Shown: piece after piece, positions 9,238 to 17,122 of the stretch | How positions within the stretch are numbered: position 1 is the stretch's first letter | Layout of the letters: every line of letters starts with the position of its first letter | Assembly (NCBI GenBank): GCA_004294945.1 | Contig: SHOL01000001.1 | Coordinates: 1-43,614 of the forward strand | Length of the DNA: 43,614 nt | From: Treponema sp. | Lineage (GTDB): Bacteria > Spirochaetota > Spirochaetia > Treponematales > Treponemataceae | Reading direction: 5' to 3' | Translations under genes and position numbers: made by a program | Notes under the pieces: model-generated | The model's database searches: none | Told to the model about the DNA's origin: nothing | The model's input: only the letters and a program-made list of their open reading frames with translations

Positions 9238-10290
9238 TTGTACTCACGAGAAATTAGTCCAGCACCAGATTCTCCGATACGCAATGGGAAACCGTTGTTC
9301 GGGTCGTATTCGGGTGCTTTTGAACATTTTGATATTCGTGGACTGAAAAGACCCTTTGGAAATTATCCATTGCCTGTTCTTCTGACGAATTTGAGGATTT
9401 TTGAATCAATCCGTTTTTTGTTTTGCGATGATCAACATATTGGAGAAATTGAGTTGTTTAATGCTCATTATTTTGCCTATATGGAAACTGTGATGTGGAA
9501 CCGGGAAACAAAACAGAAAATTGCATATCGAAAAATTATTTTTCCGGGATTTATTAGAATTCAGCGATCCTTCGGGAATACGGTTGCTGCGTGCAGGAGT
9601 CATAGCCGGTTTGTTCGGATTCACACCCGGTTACAACGAAAACAGATACACACAGATTTTGATTTTATTGGATCAGACTCTCGCCCCCCCTGTGAAGGCT
9701 ATCTGGAAATGAATGTGTCCGCTCCCGATGCCGCGGATTTTTCGTCTGTGCTCCCGTATAAAGTAAAGCGTAAATGCCAAATATCATATCAGGTGTCTGC
9801 TCCGTTGCAAGGATGGATAAGTACTGGTTTTGATGACCATCAGATTATGCCCGACAGAGGAATAGGATATCTGGATGTCAGAAAAACATATATGTCGCTG
9901 CGAACAAAAGGCAGTTCGTTAATCGGCATGGGAAAAAAAAACGGTCAAACAGTAACCTTTCGGTTCGGGAATTCGGTATACAGGGACGACAATCTGTACA
10001 ACGACAATGTATTGTTTTGGGGGGGCAAAGCCTGGCCGATGCCTCCAGTCAAGATTACCCGTCCGTATGGGGTGATGGGAGAATGGATTATCCAGGATAC
10101 GGAAAGCATGGTAGATCTGGTATTTATTCCGGAATTGGATAATGCCAGAAGATTGAGCGCTTTTATCGTAAGAACCGAGTATCATTCTATATATGGTACT
10201 TTTAGCGGCGAATTAGTAACAACTGAAAGCATCAAGATAGGATTAAAAGATTTTCCCGGAATTGTTAAAAAATTTATTCTTCGCGTATAA
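9238..10290 (+). CDS. DUF2804 family protein
   Basis: The 350-residue protein matches the DUF2804 family by its layout of beta-rich segments. An N-terminal G-x-YSGAFEHFDIRGLKRPFG stretch is followed by KRWE-like lipocalin-type strands and a late WGGKAWPMPPVKITRP/WIIQDTESMVDLVF region. The fold resembles two lipocalin-like halves, and the biochemical role is unknown. The start is TTG 9238 with GAGGTG upstream; the frame is open further upstream but has no ATG/GTG. Three glycines encoded at a G-rich spot near 10019 are in frame. It is followed after 12 bases by a 570-residue unknown, so the two form an operon. Confidence 0.75.
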   Translation: MYSREISPAPDSPIRNGKPLFGSYSGAFEHFDIRGLKRPFGNYPLPVLLTNLRIFESIRFLFCDDQHIGEIELFNAHYFAYMETVMWNRETKQKIAYRKIIFPGFIRIQRSFGNTVAACRSHSRFVRIHTRLQRKQIHTDFDFIGSDSRPPCEGYLEMNVSAPDAADFSSVLPYKVKRKCQISYQVSAPLQGWISTGFDDHQIMPDRGIGYLDVRKTYMSLRTKGSSLIGMGKKNGQTVTFRFGNSVYRDDNLYNDNVLFWGGKAWPMPPVKITRPYGVMGEWIIQDTESMVDLVFIPELDNARRLSAFIVRTEYHSIYGTFSGELVTTESIKIGLKDFPGIVKKFILRV

Positions 10291-10302
10291 GGATTATTGT
10301 GA

Positions 10303-12015
10303 ATGAATGATTATAAAACAACTGATAACCGATTACCGGCTATATCCGACAAAGAACTGCTTGCTATGAACCGTTTGATGGCGGAAAAGCAGTATCGAAT
10401 AAAGATCGTAAACAGCATCTTTGGTTTTGAAAAAAACGACGTGCTGAACAGTGAATTTATTACTGTCACCTTGTATAACTATCTTGGGCATATTCAACGG
10501 TGCGTGTCTTCGACGAGGCGGATGATGCCTGATGAAAGCCAAAGCACGTTTTACAAGAAATGGTCGCAGCAGGATCCAACAGGTGCTACTTTGCTGCGTA
10601 TTACTGCAAGTCTTGATGTCAGAACTTTGTCTGCAATGCATCTAGATTTGCAAAAACACGCCCGAACAGTAACCGTTCAGGATGTAGTTCCGTTTATCAG
10701 GCTGATATTCAAAACGCTTATCCGGGTGTATTACCTTGGGACTCCTGCAATTGGTCGAAAATATAAGGCAGCCTATGCCTTAATCCAGAAAGACTTGGTG
10801 CCTGCCGATCCTGAATCTCTAAGAATGAATGCTATTATTGCGGTTGAAGAATATTCTTTTATTTTAAATACCGTCGTTCCGGGTTTGTACCCTTTGCTTT
10901 TACGCATGACTTCCAGCACTTTCAGGACTTTGAATGACTTACTCTATAAAAACGGTTCTCTGGTTTTGGCCTGGCTTGGTCTTTCTCCTGCTGACGTGCT
11001 GATTTTGAAGGATGATTTGAAACAGGAAATACTTGAAGAGCCTGCCGCTGAAGCTGTACTTCCCGAGACCTCTCCTGAGGCAGAACAAAACGCGGTGCCG
11101 GATTCGGTAAAAAAAGGACTCACCCTTTTGGAACGGTTGTTTCCCGAAGCGGGCTGGGATCATCTTGAGACGTTGCCCGATTTATGTCCCTATTTTCAGC
11201 CAGTTTTTAATGTACAGGACTCCTTTATCCAATTATCTCCTCAAAACCCGCTTCAGATAACGCTCATTCTTTTTTGGATATTGGAGTATTTATTCCAGGG
11301 ATTGCGTCAGATCAAGTTTGAGTTGTTTGCTCCGGTTTCCGGAAGAGAGGAAGTGGAAAACATCAACAGAATCCTGGAGGACTGGATTCTGTATTATGAA
11401 ATCGTGTTCGACAAGGATTTTGGAACAGATTTTAAGGCGTTTACCCATCAGATGTATACGCAACCGGATTATCACAAGACCCCGTATGGGCGCAAATTGT
11501 TGTCGAACATGTATATGATAATCAAAAATATGTATCTACCCTTTTTTGATGTCAGACTGTATGGAACATCCAAACCGGTAAAAGACGAACGCTTGCCGCC
11601 ATTTTTTATACGGGTAAGCAGGCTGAAACGATTGCTTGATTCGTATTATAGCGCAATTAAATCAGTTCCGGCCGGATACGAGAGCAATTCTGAAAACAGT
11701 GTCGTTGGCATTAAAAACCCGTGGGCGCAATACAAATTTGATGTTGCAAACCCGGTTTCGGTGCGTCTGGATGCAATATGCGGCGGGAAATTCTCCAGAA
11801 CCAGGACGAATGCCGTGTTGCTGGAGTATTCGCTTGATATACTCAATGTGCTTGATTGGTGGATAAACGATAAAACCAGTTATGCCTATGCAGAAACGCC
11901 CGACTATCTGTACAGAGTGGTCGAACCCGGAAGTTCGACCCCAGCCTTTGGCGTCAATCCCCGAACAGATGTCGATGCGTTGTTTGCAAAATCATTGAAA
12001 CAAAAAAATAGCTGA
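10303..12015 (+). CDS. Unknown protein of 570 residues, probably spirochaete-specific
   Basis: I do not recognise a domain. The protein is soluble with no signal peptide and is largely helical. Two blocks (residues about 1-250 and 285-570) are separated by an acidic Pro/Glu/Ala-rich linker (about 246-280). Aromatic and leucine-rich helices such as LILFWILEYLFQGLRQIKFE may form a hydrophobic core. It directly follows the DUF2804 gene with a 12-base gap and converges on thyX. Two more long unknowns in the window (21.6 and 34.8 kb) are also soluble, but I see no clear sequence similarity between the three. Coding status is secure from length and reading-frame quality. Confidence 0.7.
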   Translation: MNDYKTTDNRLPAISDKELLAMNRLMAEKQYRIKIVNSIFGFEKNDVLNSEFITVTLYNYLGHIQRCVSSTRRMMPDESQSTFYKKWSQQDPTGATLLRITASLDVRTLSAMHLDLQKHARTVTVQDVVPFIRLIFKTLIRVYYLGTPAIGRKYKAAYALIQKDLVPADPESLRMNAIIAVEEYSFILNTVVPGLYPLLLRMTSSTFRTLNDLLYKNGSLVLAWLGLSPADVLILKDDLKQEILEEPAAEAVLPETSPEAEQNAVPDSVKKGLTLLERLFPEAGWDHLETLPDLCPYFQPVFNVQDSFIQLSPQNPLQITLILFWILEYLFQGLRQIKFELFAPVSGREEVENINRILEDWILYYEIVFDKDFGTDFKAFTHQMYTQPDYHKTPYGRKLLSNMYMIIKNMYLPFFDVRLYGTSKPVKDERLPPFFIRVSRLKRLLDSYYSAIKSVPAGYESNSENSVVGIKNPWAQYKFDVANPVSVRLDAICGGKFSRTRTNAVLLEYSLDILNVLDWWINDKTSYAYAETPDYLYRVVEPGSSTPAFGVNPRTDVDALFAKSLKQKNS

Positions 12016-12073
12016 GGCATTTGCCAAAACAAACACCTTTTTCGCGAAGAAATGTACAGGTTGCGTGAAAAAA

Positions 12074-12910
12074 TTACAGCTGCCTTCCGGTTTTTATTTT
12101 TTCCAGGAATCTTTCCTGGCTTTTTCCGGTTAATCCCGAGTCTTGCCCACTGATAATATTTCTCAGCGCAGTCATTTCCTCTGCAGAAAAAGCAACCCCG
12201 TTTTTTTGGTGGCGTTCAAATGATGCGGTTGCCAGAGGGGCAACTTTGCGGCACATATCTAGGAGTATCTCTGCATAGACCCGAATTTCTTTTTGCGCAT
12301 GGCTGTCGCAGCGCAGACGCAGAAAATGAAACAGGTTATGCAAATCAATCTGCCAGTACCATTCGGTATAGGTGGACAAAGGAAGGTTGATCCGCGCGAG
12401 TTCTCGTGCAATATTGCGAGAAATCAGATCTGAATAGCCCGAAAAAGCGTCGTTTTGCTGTTTTTTCAACAAGGAAGTAATTTCTTCTATCTGTTCTTGG
12501 GGAACAGGATCATCAGATCTTCCCTGTTTGTTGTCCGTGCTTTGATATGCGATGTCTTCCGGCACTGGTACATAACACTCTTCTTTCATAATGGAGTAGC
12601 GCCCCGAGATTTCATTCACACGAGCTGTTCGATGACGAATCCATTGGCGGGCAATAAAAATTGGAAGCTTAATATGAAACGTAAGGATAACCTGTTCAAA
12701 GGGCGAGGTGTGCTGGTGTCTGAGCAGATAATCGATCAGCGCGCCGTCTTCCCTGACGGTTTTTGTTCCTTCTCCATACGAAACACGGGCAGCTTGCACA
12801 ATACGCGCATCCCCGCCCATATAATCGACCAGCCTGACAAACCCTTTATCAAGAGCTTGAAATTCCACATCAAGAATGCTTTCTGCTTCCGGTACTATGC
12901 AATGAGCCAT
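12074..12910 (-). CDS. thyX: Flavin-dependent thymidylate synthase
   Basis: ThyX makes dTMP from dUMP using methylene-tetrahydrofolate and reduced FAD. The 278-residue protein carries the ThyX signature RHR-x7-S in RHRTARVNEISGRYS (about residues 96-110). It also has the preceding HTSPFEQVILTFHIKLPIF stretch that builds the FAD/dUMP site and a C-terminal R-x4-LPLSTYTEWYW-like segment. Length fits the family. It converges with the 570-residue gene across 58 bases without an obvious terminator, and lies back to back with the tRNA cluster promoter. Confidence 0.96.
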   Translation of the reverse strand: MAHCIVPEAESILDVEFQALDKGFVRLVDYMGGDARIVQAARVSYGEGTKTVREDGALIDYLLRHQHTSPFEQVILTFHIKLPIFIARQWIRHRTARVNEISGRYSIMKEECYVPVPEDIAYQSTDNKQGRSDDPVPQEQIEEITSLLKKQQNDAFSGYSDLISRNIARELARINLPLSTYTEWYWQIDLHNLFHFLRLRCDSHAQKEIRVYAEILLDMCRKVAPLATASFERHQKNGVAFSAEEMTALRNIISGQDSGLTGKSQERFLEKIKTGRQL

Positions 12911-12979
12911 TTAACCAGTATACAATGCCTTTTCACGAGACTCAAGATGATCTGCGGTAACAGATGTACCCCGGATCCC

Positions 12980-13009
12980 TTGACAGAGAAAAGCTTTTTG
13001 CGCTACTGT
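12980..13009 (+). promoter_or_regulatory. Promoter of the tRNA cluster
   Basis: TTGACA at 12980-12985 and TACTGT at 13004-13009 are separated by 18 bases and end 15 bases before the first tRNA. The perfect -35 and the position just ahead of a stable-RNA operon support a sigma-70 promoter. Confidence 0.6.
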
Positions 13010-13024
13010 AAAGAACAGCGTTTT

Positions 13025-13109
<85 letters not shown>

Positions 13110-13165
13110 TACGGATATGCTTACATCCTGTGTATGCCGGGCGATTGTTTTCTGCTAACTTCTTT

Positions 13166-13253
13166 GGAGCGGTGCGAGAGAGGCCGAATCGGGCTCCCTG
13201 CTAAGGAGTTATACCCCAAAAGGGTATCGGGGGTTCGAATCCCCCCTGCTCCG
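13166..13253 (+). tRNA. tRNA-Ser(GCT)
   Basis: This 88-base type II tRNA has the same acceptor sequence as the preceding tRNA. Its anticodon GCT lies in the loop at 13199-13205, it has a long variable arm and discriminator G, and CCA is not encoded. Confidence 0.94.
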
Positions 13254-13261
13254 TATTTTTT

Positions 13262-13335
13262 GAGACTATAGCTCAGCTGGATAGAGCGTCAGATTGCGGA
13301 TCTGAAGGCCGGTGGTTCGAACCCACTTAGTCTCA
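13262..13335 (+). tRNA. tRNA-Arg(GCG)
   Basis: The cloverleaf is complete: acceptor GAGACTA/TAGTCTC, D stem GCTC/GAGC, anticodon stem TCAGA/TCTGA with loop TTGCGGA, and T-loop TTCGAAC. Positions 34-36 read GCG, an arginine anticodon for CGC/CGU. The D-loop AGCTGGATA contains the A20 typical of arginine tRNAs. Most bacteria use ACG (inosine-modified) for this box, so the G34 form is worth noting. The discriminator is A and CCA is not encoded. Confidence 0.92.
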
Positions 13336-13338
13336 GCA

Positions 13339-13364
13339 GGCTGTCCGGTGGACAGCCTTTTTTT
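13339..13364 (+). terminator. Intrinsic terminator after tRNA-Arg
   Basis: An 8-bp perfect stem, GGCTGTCC/GGACAGCC, with loop GGT is followed by seven T residues. It divides the tRNA cluster into two transcription units or sets the Ser/Arg ratio. Confidence 0.85.
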
Positions 13365-13377
13365 AGATACTATGATT

Positions 13378-13462
13378 GGAGAGATGCGAGAGCGGCTGAA
13401 TCGGGCGGTCTCGAAAACCGTTATACCGCAAGGTATCGGGGGTTCGAATCCCCCTCTCTCCG
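13378..13462 (+). tRNA. tRNA-Ser(CGA)
   Basis: This type II tRNA has acceptor GGAGAGA/TCTCTCC, anticodon loop CTCGAAA (CGA), a long variable arm and discriminator G. It starts 13 bases after the terminator's T-run. Confidence 0.94.
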
Positions 13463-13470
13463 TACCGCAT

Positions 13471-13493
13471 CTTTCAGAATCAAGTTCTGAAAG
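13471..13493 (+). other. Hairpin between tRNA-Ser(CGA) and tRNA-Ser(GGA)
   Basis: CTTTCAGAA/TTCTGAAAG forms a perfect 9-bp stem with loop TCAAG, nine bases after the tRNA. There is no T-run, so a processing or 3'-end stabilising role is as likely as termination. A second, weaker 7-bp stem (AAACGGT/ACCGTTT) follows near 13518-13541. Confidence 0.5.
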
Positions 13494-13554
13494 TTCTGCA
13501 GGCAAGGTAAAAAAACGAAACGGTGCATATACTGACCGTTTTAAGAGATTTTTT

Positions 13555-13641
13555 GGAGAGATGTCCGAGTGGTCGAAGGTGCACGCTTGGAAAGCGTGTG
13601 TGCTCGAAAGAGTACCGAGGGTTCAAATCCCTCTCTCTCCG
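13555..13641 (+). tRNA. tRNA-Ser(GGA)
   Basis: This 87-base type II tRNA has acceptor GGAGAGA/TCTCTCC, anticodon loop TTGGAAA (GGA), T-loop TTCAAAT and discriminator G. It is the last tRNA of the cluster and completes the serine set UGA, GCU, CGA and GGA. Confidence 0.94.
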
Positions 13642-13658
13642 CTAGGTAACCGGAACAT

Positions 13659-13805
13659 CCGAGCCGATTTCAAAAGTCGGTTACTTTTGAAATCGGCTTT
13701 TGGAGAAAAAATTACAAGTCTTTATATATAGAAAAACTTGTGATTTTTTCTCCATGTACATCTACGGTTGCTCTTTCAAAACTTTCCGAGTTTTGAAAGA
13801 GCCTC
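13659..13805 (+). repeat. Three-hairpin intergenic repeat, full copy A
   Basis: The copy holds three hairpins in order. The first is a perfect 15-bp stem at 13663-13677/13683-13697. The second is an 18-bp stem with one G-T pair at 13702-13719/13736-13753. The third is a perfect 14-bp stem at 13770-13783/13789-13802. The two outer hairpins share the core TTTCAAAA and are inverted copies of each other. The whole element matches the reverse complement of copy B (21423-21567) almost throughout. It begins 17 bases after tRNA-Ser(GGA) and occupies the gap before the SRP RNA gene. Confidence 0.9.
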
Positions 13806-13835
13806 ATCTGATTGTTCTGGTTTTTCTTTTCCGGA

Positions 13836-13955
13836 CCTTTCCGGATAGCCCAGGTCCTATGCAAAAGACAGTTTCCAAACCCCGCCAGATCCGGAAGGAA
13901 GCAACGGTAGGAAATTTGGCTTTGTGCCGTAGTGTACCTGGGCTTCCCGGAAAGG
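13836..13955 (+). ncRNA. ffs: SRP RNA (4.5S-like), small bacterial type
   Basis: The conserved domain IV is plain: CCGCCAGATCCGGAAGGAAG continues to CAACGG. It gives the apical GGAA tetraloop, the symmetric loop and the 5'/3' asymmetric loop (CAGA opposite AAGCA) that bind Ffh. The flanks close a long hairpin: GCCCAGGT (13847-13854) pairs with ACCTGGGC, and CCTTTCCGG (13836-13844) pairs with CCGGAAAGG (13947-13955). A T-rich tract follows at once, so the terminal stem may also act as terminator. The exact mature ends are inferred. No clear promoter lies in the 30 bases between repeat copy A and the gene. Confidence 0.92.
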
Positions 13956-13964
13956 TTTTTTATT

Positions 13965-14022
13965 TTCTCCATGTAAATCTAAGGTTGCTCTTTCAAAACT
14001 TTTCGAGTTTTGAAAGAGCCTC
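13965..14022 (+). repeat. Three-hairpin repeat, 58-base half copy C after the SRP RNA gene
   Basis: These 58 bases match 13748-13805 of copy A at 55 positions without gaps. They contain only the end of the central stem (TTCTCC), the linker and the last 14-bp hairpin (13987-14000/14006-14019). The SRP RNA gene is therefore flanked by direct repeats 217 bases apart. The open frame of the next gene extends back into this repeat, but that start is rejected. Confidence 0.88.
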
Positions 14023-14087
14023 TGTGCTCGTCGGAATCCGGTTTGCTTCCCTATCGAAAAAAACGTTCACATGCTATTCTTCTTTTC

Positions 14088-15827
14088 GTGAAAGTGCTAT
14101 TAATCGGAATAAATGCTAAATTTATACAGACAAACCTTGCGATTCGATTGCTGAATGCCTACATCCAGACATGGCTACCGGCCCCAGTTCGAAATGAAAT
14201 AACTGTACAGTGTTGTGAGTGGAATATAAACCAGTCAATTTCGGTGATCATCCAGGGAATATTTACTGGAAAGCCGGATGTCGTATTATTTTCGACTTAT
14301 ATCTGGAACAAGATGTATGTGTTCCAGATTGCAGAAGATCTCCGAAAGATAATGCCAGATTTGGTAATCGGGTTTGGGGGACCGGAAGTATCCTGGTCGT
14401 GCTCTGCCGTTTTTTCGGAAAGCAGTGCAGTAAATCTGATCATGATCGGCGAAGGCGAGCAAACAGCAGTTGAGTTGTTGAGCGCCCTGTATGCGAAAGA
14501 ACCCCTGTTGAAGGTTCCGGGGCTGTGTGTCCGCGGAACTGGCTTGCCCGATTCGGGGTTGGTAATAACATACACAGAACAACGATCACTGTTGCGTACT
14601 CTCGATGATATCCCGAATCCGTATAGGAACGGATTCGGTGATATCAATCCGCAAAACAGAATACTGTACTACGAATCGAGCAGGGGCTGTCCGTATTCAT
14701 GCGCGTATTGCCTGTCTTCAATCGATCATACCGTACGTTTTTATTCGCTTGGACGAGTTCTTGAAGATATCGGGTTTTTCCTGGATGAAAAAGTTCTTCT
14801 GGTTAAATTTGTTGATCGAACCTTTAATTTGAAACCTGAACGATATCTTTCCATCTGGCGATACATCCGGGATCATTACAACGGCATTACGACGTTTCAT
14901 TTTGAAATACATGCATCGGTCCTCACTGATGAAGCTTTTGAAGTAATGGAGACTATGCCGCCAGGTTCGATACAGTTTGAAATAGGAATACAATCGAGCA
15001 ACCCTGATACACTTCGTCTGATACATCGAACAACCGATCAGGAGATTCTTGCACATAATCTTCGGCGGATACCATCATCCATTCATACGCATGTGGATCT
15101 TATTGCAGGTTTGCCGGGAGAAGATTTTTCCAGTTTCAAGAAGTCTTTCAATTTTGCCTTTTCGTTTCAGGTCGACATGGTACAGCTTGGTTTCCTGAAA
15201 ATTCTTGCCGGAACCGAAATGGAGCACATTGCCAAAACCGGCGGGTATGCATGGAGTTCTCGACCTCCGTATGAAGTTCTTTCATCGCCTGACCTTTCTT
15301 TTGACGAACTCATTATCCTGAAAGAAATAGATCATCTTGTAGACACCCTTTTCAATTCCGGTTTGATGGTTCATACCGTGCGCTGTCTTGCCCGGATGTG
15401 CGGGTCTGCCTTTGCGCTTTTTGAATATTTGTCGAAATTTGTTCGTGCATGGTTTCCTGATTCAGACCTCTTTCTTCCCAGGCGGCCTGCCGACCTGTTT
15501 TCTTGTATTGCCTCCGCGATCGAAACTCTGGATATGGACCATAACAGCTCGGAAGAACCTGTAGAATGGTTGCGATACGATTTTCTGTTACAGGGAAAAC
15601 CCGGCTTGTTTCCTCCATGGTTTACAAGACGATATGATAAAGCAGCTCATGATGATGCACTGATTGCGCACAACCTGCTGGAAAAAGGCCAAAGCAGACG
15701 ATCGGCCTATTCCAGATCCGAATTTGACCAGTTTGCCTTTACCCCGGAAAATCCTCCGCAGCCCGTTCTATTTGTCTATCCACCGTCAGGAAGTAAAGAA
15801 AAAAAAGCGCAGGTACTTTTTTTGTAG
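14088..15827 (+). CDS. B12-binding-domain radical SAM protein (DUF4080-type)
   Basis: The protein is about 579 residues. The N-terminal 130 or so form a cobalamin-binding Rossmann domain (KVLLIGINAKFIQTNLAIRL, then IGFGGPEVSW and MIGEGEQT). The radical SAM cluster motif is C-x3-C-x2-C at Cys201, Cys205 and Cys208 in SRGCPYSCAYCLSS, followed by the SPASM-less barrel with ELGIQSSNPDTL-like and AGLPGED motifs. A C-terminal extension of about 150 residues fits the DUF4080 group. The substrate is unknown. Start GTG 14088 is chosen because the family begins KVLLIGINAK; GTG 14094 is an alternative, and neither has a clear ribosome site. It may share transcription with cheX, 27 bases downstream. Confidence 0.85.
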   Translation: MKVLLIGINAKFIQTNLAIRLLNAYIQTWLPAPVRNEITVQCCEWNINQSISVIIQGIFTGKPDVVLFSTYIWNKMYVFQIAEDLRKIMPDLVIGFGGPEVSWSCSAVFSESSAVNLIMIGEGEQTAVELLSALYAKEPLLKVPGLCVRGTGLPDSGLVITYTEQRSLLRTLDDIPNPYRNGFGDINPQNRILYYESSRGCPYSCAYCLSSIDHTVRFYSLGRVLEDIGFFLDEKVLLVKFVDRTFNLKPERYLSIWRYIRDHYNGITTFHFEIHASVLTDEAFEVMETMPPGSIQFEIGIQSSNPDTLRLIHRTTDQEILAHNLRRIPSSIHTHVDLIAGLPGEDFSSFKKSFNFAFSFQVDMVQLGFLKILAGTEMEHIAKTGGYAWSSRPPYEVLSSPDLSFDELIILKEIDHLVDTLFNSGLMVHTVRCLARMCGSAFALFEYLSKFVRAWFPDSDLFLPRRPADLFSCIASAIETLDMDHNSSEEPVEWLRYDFLLQGKPGLFPPWFTRRYDKAAHDDALIAHNLLEKGQSRRSAYSRSEFDQFAFTPENPPQPVLFVYPPSGSKEKKAQVLFL

Positions 15828-15854
15828 TATAATGTCAGCTTACAGGAGCCGAAA

Positions 15855-16322
15855 ATGGATGTAACAATTATCAACCCTTTTTTAACTGCAACAATCAATC
15901 TGTTTCAAAGTATGTTCTCTATAGAGGCTCGCGCTGGAATTCCATATATAACCGGTACCGAACTAAAACACAGATGGGAAATTTCCGGTATTCTGGGCTT
16001 GACGGGCGATTATCAGGGCCTTGTCGGATTCAGGCTTGCACGTGTTCTTGCAGACAAAATGTTGGAGCGATCCGGAATCCGGACGAATTCCGAGGAAGAG
16101 AGACAAGAAACCGTGTATGGAATGATTGGAGAGCTTACAAATATTATCTCTGGCAATGCTGCTTCGGCTATTTCGCACGCTTCTATCGATATTTCGCCTC
16201 CAGTTGTCATTCTTGGCGAGAATCATCATATTGCCTGGCCCAAAACGATGCCGGTGATTGCAATTCCGTTCAGTAGTCCGAACGGCCCGTTTGAGGTGGA
16301 CGTTTGTTTCAAGAAAAGATAA
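15855..16322 (+). CDS. cheX: Chemotaxis protein CheX (CheY-P phosphatase family)
   Basis: The 155-residue cytosolic protein matches CheX/CheC phosphatases. The signature helix is MIGELTNIISGNAASAI (about residues 91-107), carrying the E-x2-N catalytic pair. The G-x2-GL-x-GD-x2-G-x-V strand region lies before it. In spirochaetes CheX dephosphorylates CheY-P and is needed to reset periplasmic-flagellar rotation. AGGAG at 15844-15848 precedes ATG 15855 with good spacing. A TATAAT at 15828-15833, just after the previous stop, could be a -10, but no matching -35 is seen. Confidence 0.88.
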   Translation: MDVTIINPFLTATINLFQSMFSIEARAGIPYITGTELKHRWEISGILGLTGDYQGLVGFRLARVLADKMLERSGIRTNSEEERQETVYGMIGELTNIISGNAASAISHASIDISPPVVILGENHHIAWPKTMPVIAIPFSSPNGPFEVDVCFKKR

Positions 16323-16354
16323 TGGTTTGATTCGTGAGCGCGCCCGGCTTCGAG

Positions 16355-16945
16355 TTATATTGCCTTGACCATGTGCTCGATCAGGATTTTAAGTCCGATT
16401 GCTATCAGAACGATGCCTCCGATTATCTGGGCGCCACGTCCAAACAGGATTCCAAGTTTTTTTCCTGACAGAAAGCCGATCAGGCAGAAGATAAAGGTTA
16501 CAAGGCCAATCATCAATGCTGGTTGAAATGCGGTTCGCCCGATGACTGAAAAACTGATTCCGACAGCCAGGGCATCTATGCTTGTGGCTACCGCAAGGGC
16601 AAGTACAACCCTTTTGCTTGATATGTCTCTGCACTTGAGTTCATCGCCGGTTGGGCAAGAAGCCGGATTTTCATTCCACTCTGCGTATACTTCAACCAGC
16701 ATCTTTGTTCCGACAGCGGCAAGCAGAACAAATGCCAGAAAATGATCGACAGAACGAATGAATGCGCTGAAGGAGGATCCCAAGAACCAGCCAACAAGCG
16801 GCATAAAAAACTGGAAAAAACCGAACAAGAAGGCTGCTCGGAACATGTACCTTTTTTTTAAGTTGGGAGAGCAGGCTGCAGAGGATACAGATACGGCAAA
16901 TGCATCCATAGAAAGGCCTGCAGAAACAAGAATAAGCTCAAGCAT
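16355..16945 (-). CDS. mntP: Manganese efflux pump MntP
   Basis: The 196-residue protein has six membrane segments in two DUF204 halves. Each half carries the conserved acidic motif: SMDAFAVS (residues about 12-19) and SIDALAVGIS (about 122-131). These Asp-containing helices form the Mn2+ path in MntP. A cytosolic loop between halves contains an extra cysteine pair. GGAGG lies seven bases before the ATG. No yybP-ykoY (Mn-sensing) riboswitch can be fitted upstream. It converges with cheX across 32 bases. Confidence 0.92.
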   Translation of the reverse strand: MLELILVSAGLSMDAFAVSVSSAACSPNLKKRYMFRAAFLFGFFQFFMPLVGWFLGSSFSAFIRSVDHFLAFVLLAAVGTKMLVEVYAEWNENPASCPTGDELKCRDISSKRVVLALAVATSIDALAVGISFSVIGRTAFQPALMIGLVTFIFCLIGFLSGKKLGILFGRGAQIIGGIVLIAIGLKILIEHMVKAI

Positions 16946-17122
16946 AGAACAACCTCCAGAAGCTCACTGATTGTAAAGTATTCTGGTATTTCGTCAACAG
17001 GCCGTTGCTCCGGGGTCCGGACGTTCATCTTGCCGGAGACATTGTTACCAGCTATGGTATGCGCAGGCCCCTTTGGAAAATCAAATATTTTAAGGGGCTG
17101 GCAAGAAAGAGCGACAAGAAGT

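Noticed and set aside
13312-13731. Open frame running across the tRNA-Ser genes and repeat copy A
   Set aside because: It is explained entirely by structured RNA genes and repeats, and similar frames arise from the same tRNA sequence on the other strand.
13659-14022. CRISPR array
   Set aside because: The repeats are few, hairpin-rich and not evenly spaced by unique spacers of constant length; no cas genes are present.
14010-14087. Upstream TTG start for the radical SAM gene
   Set aside because: It lies inside repeat copy C, and the added 26 residues do not fit the family, which begins at KVLLIGINAK.
16946-17122. Mn-sensing yybP-ykoY riboswitch before mntP
   Set aside because: I could not find the conserved L1/L3 loop sequences in the leader.
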